A DNA stretch of 64,000 bases from Corythucha ciliata (taxonomy: Eukaryota; Arthropoda; Insecta; Hemiptera; Tingidae), in NCBI GenBank assembly GCA_038030265.1, contig CM075943.1, positions 18,786,001-18,850,000 on the forward strand, given 5' to 3'. The notes beneath the pieces are model-generated. The model was not told the origin of the DNA, ran no database searches, and saw only the letters and a list, made by a program, of their open reading frames with translations. Made by a program: the position numbers and the translations under genes. The number at the start of each line of letters is the position of its first letter. The first letter of the stretch is position 1. Positions 57,703-64,000 of this stretch are shown here, piece by piece.

Positions 57703-58651
57703 TTATGTCGACATGGATGTGTTCAAAGCGTGCGGAAGGTGGGGGGAAGAAACCTGTATGAGAACGTACGTGTCGAGAGACTTTGGCGCGTTGACACGAA
57801 ATGCAGGATTGCGTCCACGATCGACAGTTTTGACGAATTCGGGGCCAAACGTAACGTTCGGTGACGAGGCGAGTGGTAGACTTGACGCCTGGATGGCTCA
57901 AGTTGTGAAGAGAGTTGAACACACGGCGTCGGAGTGACAAGGGAACGAATGGTCGAAGGTTAGGGGTTGACGTGTCACAAACAAGAGTTGCGTTCGATTC
58001 TGGTATTTTGACGCGCTTGAGACGAAGTGATGAGTTATTGACCATTTTCTCAAGATCACGGAGTTCAACGTCTTTTTCGTCTCCGTCGTGGAAGACGGAG
58101 CATCCACGGAGCTGGTGATTAAAATCATGAATGTGGCGCACGGGGTACCGATCGGGGATTGTTCTGGCGTTTAAGGCGCGATAATCGCCGCAAGGGCGCC
58201 AGCTAGAATCCTTTTTCGGGACCATGTGGAGGGGAGAAGACCAGGGGCTGTCAGAGCGGCGGATAATACCTTCGCGAAGCATGAGGTCGAATTCTGACTT
58301 GGCTGTTTTCAGTTGTTCAGGAGAAAGGCGGCTGGGGCGTGAGAAGAGAGGGGGACCAGGCGTCGTGTTGATGTAGTGGAAGGTAGAATGTCGAACGACG
58401 CGTTGAGTTCCAGACGGTTGGGTGAGTTGAGGAAATTCGGCGAGGACAGCGTGAAAAGGCGACTTGCTACGAAGTGAATCAGTGAGGGTTTTGACGTTCG
58501 ATTGACTTGTTCGTCCTGGAAGACAAGATGTTGAGAGACCGGTCACTGAGTCGATCAGACGAGTGTTGCGACAATCAGGAAGCAGAGAGAAGTGGGCAAG
58601 AAAATCTGAACCGATGATCGGAGTGTCCACGTCGGCGATATTAAATTCCAT
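57626..58651 (-). pseudogene. Open frame fusing protease end, reverse transcriptase start and integrase start
   Basis: A 341-residue open frame. Residues 1-35 are the protease C-terminal part ([17 protein letters not shown]), 110-187 the reverse transcriptase fingers ([36 protein letters not shown]). At about residue 187 (near 58090) the sequence jumps to the linker before integrase; H249-x3-H253 and C283-x2-C286 form the HHCC zinc site and D315 (HVDIIGPL) is the first catalytic aspartate. About 1.2-1.5 kb expected for the palm, thumb and RNase H is absent, yet the frame is kept across the joint. Whether the fused peptide is ever made is unknown. Confidence 0.9.
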
Positions 58652-58659
58652 GAAAAGTC

Positions 58660-58870
58660 ACAGCGAAGACCGAAGTCTGGTCTGAGACGAAGAGTACCGT
58701 GTGTGGGGATGGTGGAATTATTCGCGGCGAGGAGCTCGAAATCGGAGCGAGGACGATGTCTTGGGAGAAGGCGTCGAGGGTAGCAGCAGAGGTCGGAGCC
58801 TGTGTCCGAGAAGGAATTGCTGTTTTGTCAAGTGGTCGACGAGAAAAAGGCGGCATCCTATGGATGGACA
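58660..58870 (-). pseudogene. Protease remnant
   Basis: One frame reads FSDTGSDLC around 58790-58815, the DTG active site of retroviral-type aspartic proteases. Frames shift on both sides, so the domain is broken. Confidence 0.65.
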
Positions 58871-58881
58871 GTCGGTTGCCG

Positions 58882-59801
58882 CTAATACTGACTGTCCAGG
58901 GCGTTTTTTGCAAGGAATGTACAGGGTGAGGAGCACTTAAGGGCATTTTTACCCCAGCGTTGATGATACCAGCACAGCGAGCGTGATGGAGCTGGCGATG
59001 AATTTCGAGAACGGCTCGAATGTCGTTGACGAGATTGGGATCGCTTGGAACGAGAATGTTCATATCTTTGGAGTTTGAGCTGTGCCAGTTCTTGGCGAAT
59101 TTCTGCGAGTTGTTGTGTGAGACTGAAGTCAGTGTGCGATACAGCGTTGACGACGGGGAACGAAGGGGCTGATGGATAAAAGGCCGGTTGGATTTCCATT
59201 ATTTTGTCCACTGTTATTGAAAGACGATCAAGCGGCAAGTCTGCCTGAGTTTGGAGAATGGCTTGGACGGTGAGCGGATGTCGTTGGATCCACAGTGATC
59301 GAAGGAGATTGTCATGAACAGGAGTCGTCCCAGCGAGAGATCTCAAATGCCGAAAAAATTGAGAGGGTTTCCGGTCTCCTAATTCCTCTTGGGAGAGTAG
59401 TTGGCGAACGCGTTGAGAGTCGGACACCGATAGACGTTCAATAAGAGCGTTTTAAAGAGTGGTGTATGGGTCATGCGGAGGAGGTGTTGCAATGAGGTCT
59501 TCTATTTCGTTGATGTATCTCTCATCGAGTTGGGAAATGAGATAGGAATATTTAGATGATTCTTGAGTAATCCCTGCCAGAGTGAATTGAGCGTCCACTT
59601 GAGAAAACCATAACGTTGGTTTATCTCTCCAAAAAGGAGGTAGTTTTGGAGTGACGCGACGACGAAAGCGGGGACTTGGTGTTGGTGGAGTGCAGCCTGG
59701 TCCTCGACGGGAGGTATGTCTGAAGGAAGCGATTGGTACAACTGCTGCATTTGCTGTCGTAGTTGAGCGAGCTGTTCGGCGACGTCGTCGGTGTTGGCCA
59801 T
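58882..59801 (-). pseudogene. Gag, broken
   Basis: Starts at the ATG at 59799-59801 with a glutamine-rich helix (MANTDDVAEQLAQLRQQMQQ). A frameshift near 59665-59690 leads to the conserved core (KLPPFWRDKPTLWFSQVDAQ), then an in-frame TAA at 59452-59454, then the rest in the same frame: ERL..SDSQRVRQLL, a serine/arginine-rich linker and the nucleic-acid-binding motif C-x2-H-x9-C-x3-C (CWYHQRWGKNALKC; 58921-58974). The CHCC order, not CCHC, is typical of CsRn1-type Gag. Gag proteins package element RNA; this copy cannot make a full one. Confidence 0.85.
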
Positions 59802-59842
59802 CGTGGTAAATAGCGTCCAAGGGCTGATGTCGCGGATTTCTT

Positions 59843-59858
59843 CGTGTCGGGATCACCA
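59843..59858 (-). other. Primer binding site, tRNA-Trp type
   Basis: TGGTGATCCCGACACG on the minus strand, four bases inside the 5' LTR. It matches the complement of the 3' end of animal tRNA-Trp at 13 of 16 bases. Confidence 0.75.
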
Positions 59859-59862
59859 AAAT

Positions 59863-59992
59863 AACGGGTTTCGATGTTCCGTTGATAAAATGGATCCAAG
59901 AACTGTATAAACTTTTTTATTTCGATTTTCTCCAAAGACTGTTCATTTATTCACATGACCAAAAATAATGAAAACAAAAAGATGACGCCACA
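59863..59992 (-). repeat. 5' LTR
   Basis: On the minus strand it begins TGTGGCGTCATC and ends CCCGTT. At about 130 bp it is short for Ty3/Gypsy. Confidence 0.85.
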
Positions 59993-59997
59993 ACTGT
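59993..59997. repeat. Target site duplication, right
   Basis: ACTGT, matching 56692-56696. Confidence 0.8.
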
Positions 59998-60060
59998 AAT
60001 CACAAGAAGCTCTTAACCACAAGTGACTCTCACCATAGAAAGCTCACGCAATAAATAAAT
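59998..60060 (+). repeat. Minisatellite family G, right of the LTR element
   Basis: TCACAAGAAGCTCTTAACCA units continue the array interrupted by the retrotransposon. Confidence 0.7.
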
Positions 60061-60640
60061 CAAACAAGCCCCGGGTCGACCACATGGGTTTAAAGCTCCG
60101 TTTACCACTCTAAGCTGAGGTTTTACGACGAAGACGCGCCGTCGGTCGGAGTGGGAAATCGGAGGGCTCGGAAAATGAGACGAATAAAAGAGAGGAGACG
60201 GGGAAATCTCGTGCGGCTTTTTCCTTTGGACGACGAAGTTTGATTTTGGTTTCTTAAGATAGTTTTTGCGGATTGATTTGAAAAGACTTCGTCGGGTGTG
60301 ATCTCGGAAAATAGAGTATTTCGGTTTGGGTTGACTCGAGCGTCTCTTTTCATCTCTTTGCGTCCCTCATCCCGGTGGGGGTCCCGTCCTACCGGCTGGC
60401 TTGAGTTGAAAATCGGTGACAGAGGTTAAGTGCTTACATCCAATCAGAAATTAGCATGTTGAATACAAAACCATTTAAACCCTTTCCAACGCAGCTTTTA
60501 TCGATGTCTCGCAGGCGTTATGGACAAAGTGTGACACGACGGACTCAAAAATAAGTTAACGAAAATGTTGCCCTATAATACGTGGAGCTACTGAATTCGT
60601 ATCTCACAGAACGATACTTTCGGGCGAGGCAGATTGATTA
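60061..60640. other. No supported gene
   Basis: A minus-strand 76-codon frame (60123-60353) is basic and serine-rich but has no recognised domain; it could be part of a Penelope or Jockey untranslated region. Confidence 0.4.
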
Positions 60641-60644
60641 ATAT

Positions 60645-60800
60645 TCAGACCTGAAAACAATTAACGCCGGAGTGCCTCATGGTAATGCCGAGTCCGGCCT
60701 CCTTAAATCTTGGTTTAAACTTTCTCACAGTCCGTCCACAGTAGGCCGCTCCACAGCCACCACACTCTAACCTATATATACCGCCCCCTATCACTAACTG
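60645..60800 (-). pseudogene. Penelope-like element, GIY-YIG endonuclease fragment
   Basis: The minus strand reads GGGIYRLECGGCGAAYCGRT followed by a basic stretch (KFKPRFKEAG) and a stop at 60645-60647. G-I-Y, the C-x2-C pair and Y-C-G in place of YIG, with the following arginine, are the opening motifs of the GIY-YIG nuclease that ends Penelope-like reverse transcriptases. Only about 48 residues remain and the conserved histidine region is altered. The reverse transcriptase part is absent upstream, so this is a 5'-truncated relic. Confidence 0.7.
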
Positions 60801-61039
60801 GGCACTTATCCTTGCCACGGCTTATGACGCCTGCCAAGGAGGAAAATGTAATAGATTACGTCTGAATGAACGTGAAAGAAGGTGTACCGATCAAAAATTT
60901 TATTTAATAATGGTGAGGTCTCGTGTTTATATCGGTTGACAAGGGGTTCCCCCGCACATAATCTCTTTAGAAGCAGGTATTTATTAATTGTTATTTATTT
61001 GTTTTGTTTGTATTTCATGTGTTTTCTCGATGTTATTAT

Positions 61040-61085
61040 ATTCGCAGTTGAAAATGACCTAGAGTAGGTCGAAACCGGTCCTGTC
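61040..61085. other. Hammerhead-like motif, degenerate
   Basis: CAGTTGAAAATGACCTAGAG then TAGGTCGAAACCGG: a GACC/GGTC stem closed by a loop and followed by GAAAC resembles the stem II and GAAA core of the hammerhead ribozymes carried by Penelope-like elements. The first core strand (TTGAAAAT in place of CTGATGA) is not intact, so catalysis is unlikely. Strand relative to the nuclease fragment is opposite. Confidence 0.3.
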
Positions 61086-61204
61086 TAATAAAATAAATTA
61101 TTGTGGAGAGACGATACCTTTGTGAAAAACTTTGAGTCAATAACTCCACTATACCGCCCATACATCACTCCTTTAAGAGCGATTACGTCATGAGCTATCA
61201 AAAC

Positions 61205-61500
61205 AACGTACTGTAAGATCTATAGTTGACGCTCCTTGGTACGTCCGGAACGATCGAATTCAGCATGACTTGGGGGTGATGACAGTCGATGAAGTTATTG
61301 GAGGATTGGCGAAAAATCATCAGGACTGTCTTCTATCCCATATCAACGAGGAAGCTGCTCAACTTGTTGATACTGGTGGCATGTACCGAAGACTTAAACG
61401 CGTAAAGCCGCACGTTTTAATCCGCCATTTCTTTAGGCTTAATATTAATTGTTTAGGCCACAAAAATTATAGTTTAGCCTTTTACGCCTATAACGAACAA
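61205..61500 (+). pseudogene. 3' end of a Jockey-type LINE
   Basis: The frame reads RSIVDAPWYVRNDRI, a one-base deletion at about 61260, then HDLGVMTVDEVIGGLAKNHQ..LSHIN..AQLVD....RRLKRVKPHVL. APWYVRN, HDL.V.TV.E and RRLKR.KP are the usual closing motifs of Jockey-clade reverse transcriptase proteins after the catalytic domain. The copy is 5'-truncated at about 61200, as is normal for LINE insertions. No A-tail is obvious; the following sequence returns to minisatellite G by 61600. Confidence 0.75.
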
Positions 61501-61599
61501 CAAGAAAACTTGGGTGCGGCCAAATTCACTCGGTGAGCGTCGAGGATCAGGAGCAGGGGTATGTGCGGGCCACCAGGACTCCATGTTTTCGGCTGTTGG

Positions 61600-61990
61600 C
61601 CAACAGTCCTCCACCGCTCTCACCACAAAACAAATTAACCAGAAAGCAATGTCCACAAAAAATGTGTATAAGCATGAATGTTCAAGCACGAAACAGCCAA
61701 ACAACAAAATGCCCAAACCATAAAACGCTAACCACCAGGAGCGCAAGCCAACAAACACTCAAATCTGTCCAACACCAAAACGTTCATACCACTAATCACT
61801 GTGACCACAAGAAGCCCTAAACATTAAATACTCTAACGATAGGAAGCTGAAACAATAGACCAACAAGCAGCAACAAGCTGAAACAATCCACCAGAAAGCA
61901 CTAAGTACAGAACAATAGCTACAAAAAGTTCAAACCGAGAAAAGCTCTAACCACAAAAAGCTTTAACCAGTGTTGCACCTTGCTACATAG
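61600..61990 (+). repeat. Minisatellite family G, array G4
   Basis: CCACAAAAAGCTCTAACCAC-type units, strongly decayed. Confidence 0.75.
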
Positions 61991-62046
61991 CTCGACATAA
62001 GCCAGAGAAGGGCTCTAATCGCTCTAATCGGGACGCTGATACGCTA

Positions 62047-62193
62047 ATGGTGGATTTCATCACCTCGCGCCTCCGGCTTAATGTTCGGGTTAAAGATAAG
62101 TCGGACTTAAGGGGAAAAATGCATTGAATTTTACGTAAACAAGGTTCGGTTTAGTTAGGCCGAACCTTAAGCCGAGGTGGTGAAATCCACCAC
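62047..62193. mobile_element. MITE, TGGTGGATTTCACCA family, copy 2
   Basis: Ends ATGGTGGATTTCATCACCTC and, complemented, GTGGTGGATTTCACCACCTC, flanked by TA (62045-62046, 62194-62195). 147 bp. Confidence 0.85.
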
Positions 62194-62199
62194 TAGAAG

Positions 62200-63530
62200 C
62201 GGCCTTTCCTGGCTACCTCAGCTCCACTCGCCTTTCGCCGCTCACTTTGCGGCGTGCGTGACTGGCCCGTGCTGGAGGCGCAGAGAAATGCGCCAACGCC
62301 CACCCCCGTACTTCCAGGAACAATTGAAAATAGGTACCCCCCTCCGAATACTCGCTCCAACAGCCCTTTTCATTTTGCTCTAGAAAAACTGCGAATGCAT
62401 CCACTGATGGTACCACCCCCAGAGCAACCCCCGCCCGCTCCTCCAGATAAGTCCACCCGACTGTAATTATTTTCAAAATATATTTATAATGCAAAATCTA
62501 TACTCTTCTTTCAGATTGCTGATTCGTCAAAACTTTGCTCGAACGTTTATTCGATTGTGTGGTTCATCCCACGGATGTAACCCTCACACATCTATGCTTT
62601 CAGCGGCTCTAAATGGTGACAATGACAATCACTTTTCCCCCTAAGATCGCTATTTACAGGTGTGCTCGAGCTGCCGCCTGGCTCCCCCCTCCCCTTAGCT
62701 GAGGTTTCCACTCCAATGCGTGAGCAGTCCATGAGTCCACGGACTTTAGGAAAGAAACGTTTGACGGCCCAATCCGGCCAATGAGTATATGACGGCAACA
62801 ACAACAACAGCAGGCTGTAATCGCTGGCTTTGGCAGGCAGTGGCAACAATCAGCCTATCATTGTCTACCTCAGGTTGGACAACATGAATTCCCCGTTTCT
62901 CAAATTTGATATGCATCAGCTGGATCAACCAGCAGTATCAAGATAAACAATTCGAATTTGGAAAAAAAACCAATCCTGTAAAATCTGAAGTTCAGAAAAT
63001 TTTGAGTCTCCAGAGGCAACAAAAAACTCAAAATTTAGTAGGTAAATTTTGTTAATTTCAAATCATTTGAATGGAATGACCGGAAACCAAGAAAAGGCAG
63101 GAAATTTGCAGTTATTAGGTTGGGACATTAAGTTCCTGAGGGGCCTCTAGGTCGAAAACTTGACCAGAGTACTCCCACGGCATCCCGTCCCGAAAATAGT
63201 GTCAAAAAATCTCTACCACCGGGTTTTGGATGACAATTTGACAGGATTAATAATTTAGTTATAGTCTGTCCACTTGGGGATGGACTCTCGCCCACCCTTG
63301 AATTTAGGGGAATGAGCTTCCCCTTTGCCCCTTCTTCCAAAAATAATGCACCGGGAATAATATCCCACTGTGTAGCCACTGTATAGTGCCTGTAGTAAAC
63401 GTTTTTTGTTGAGTTCTTTAAATATTTTTGGTGGGAGTGAACAAATCGAACTATCGAAATGAAGCAACACGTACGAGAGTCCACCACTAAGTGGACAGAC
63501 TGTAGGTAGTAATTTTAATTTGTTTAAAGA
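62200..63530. other. No supported gene
   Basis: Unique sequence. Several short frames overlap between 62177 and 62850 on both strands without splice support or recognisable motifs. Confidence 0.4.
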
Positions 63531-63537
63531 GACTTAC

Positions 63538-63561
63538 GTGCTCCGCAATTAACGAATACAT
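63538..63561 (-). CDS. Candidate 24-nt micro-exon
   Basis: The minus strand has a strong acceptor (CTTTTTTTGTTTGTTCCAG), 24 nt (reading MYSLIAEH or VFVNCGA) and a perfect GTAAGT donor (complement 63532-63537). Length divisible by three. Its phases do not fit directly with the candidate at 42072-42107, so it is either a different gene or another exon lies between. It may be a chance pairing. Confidence 0.35.
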
Positions 63562-63728
63562 CTGGAACAAACAAAAAAAGAGTTGTAATAATGGAACGAA
63601 AGCGACTTGGTTGAAATATTGAAAACCCCTTCCCTCCCCACAGGATTTAAGGATTATGTTTCATTCATCGCCCACGGCAGACAAATTCAATTTTTCGGTA
63701 TTTCAACGTACCTACTATAATAGTAGAT

Positions 63729-63792
63729 ATTATCCGACCGAAAAAGTGTTTAAATAATAGTACTATTTAAAAATTTTTCGGTCGGTTAATAG
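63729..63792. repeat. Long perfect-ended hairpin
   Basis: TTATCCGACCGAAAAA pairs with TTTTTCGGTCGGTTAA around a palindromic centre, TTTAAATAATAGTACTATTTAA. It is probably a tiny MITE. Confidence 0.7.
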
Positions 63793-64000
63793 TCATCATT
63801 CAGCGGGAAATTACTTTAAAAAGCGTACCTCCGTTGGATGCACGTGGAGAACGCTCGAGTTGGTCACGCATCCAATTTCGGGCCTAGTTTTACCCCACAT
63901 TTTTGCCACACTTAAACTAATCCAATGTAGTAAAATTCGTCCATAAATAGCAAACGACCACTAGTACACTGTAGCCTTTCACTGGGACGCCAATGATGTG

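Larger units (their letters stand above)
56697..59992 (-). mobile_element. Ty3/Gypsy LTR retrotransposon, CsRn1-like, internally deleted
   Basis: A 3.3-kb element read on the minus strand. It has short terminal repeats (about 124-130 bp), a 5-bp duplication (ACTGT), a tRNA-Trp-type primer site, Gag with a CHCC knuckle, a protease DTG remnant, the N-terminal part of reverse transcriptase and an integrase. The CHCC Gag motif and a tRNA-Trp primer are the known marks of the CsRn1 branch. The reverse transcriptase palm with its YxDD aspartates and the whole RNase H are deleted, and there are at least three frame breaks and two in-frame stops, so this copy cannot move by itself. It sits inside minisatellite G. 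Confidence 0.9.

Overview
The window looks like arthropod, most probably insect, nuclear DNA. The reasons are spliced-gene signals, a THAP zinc finger, a CsRn1-type Ty3/Gypsy element primed by tRNA-Trp, Penelope-like and Jockey-type fragments, a pogo-type DDE remnant, and many non-autonomous DNA transposons with CAGTGGCG-type ends. The sequence alone does not name a species. There is no prokaryotic operon, CRISPR array or rRNA. Most of the 64 kb is repeat-derived, so it is probably intergenic or large-intron sequence.

Layout. 0.8-3.7 kb holds a dispersed repeat and a 2.4 kb foldback structure whose arms contain regularly sized 65-bp modules. 5.0-5.7 kb holds a small minus-strand THAP gene. 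5.9-15.7 kb is a chain of degenerate 20-30 bp minisatellites, several enclosed in hAT-like elements; one such element is nested in another, and both have 8-bp target duplications. A decayed pogo-type transposase lies at 15.8-16.1 kb. 19.1-27 kb has two more minisatellite families, a 4.4-kb-spaced inverted repeat, a convincing minus-strand coding exon (22.1-22.4 kb) and a tRNA-like sequence abutting a foldback element. 28-35 kb is mostly unique. 35.1-37.5 kb has a cluster of palindromic MITEs and a six-copy tandem repeat of about 140 bp. 43.3-45.9 kb repeats the earlier minisatellite pairing. 46-52.6 kb is largely unique. 52.6-62 kb is a broken minisatellite field into which an LTR retrotransposon, several MITEs, and Penelope and Jockey fragments have inserted.

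Genes. Only the THAP gene is identified by homology. The 22.1 kb exon is coding-like but unrecognised. Four other minus-strand mini-exons (18.9, 28.2, 33.6 and 42.1 kb) have splice signals and compatible phases and could belong to one long gene, but chance matches of this kind are expected at this window size, so that model is tentative.

The strongest unusual signals are: (i) five 65-bp cores bracketed by TGTCTGGC/GCCAGACA; (ii) hAT-like transposons whose cargo is minisatellite; (iii) an LTR element deleted so cleanly that an open frame joins reverse transcriptase to integrase.
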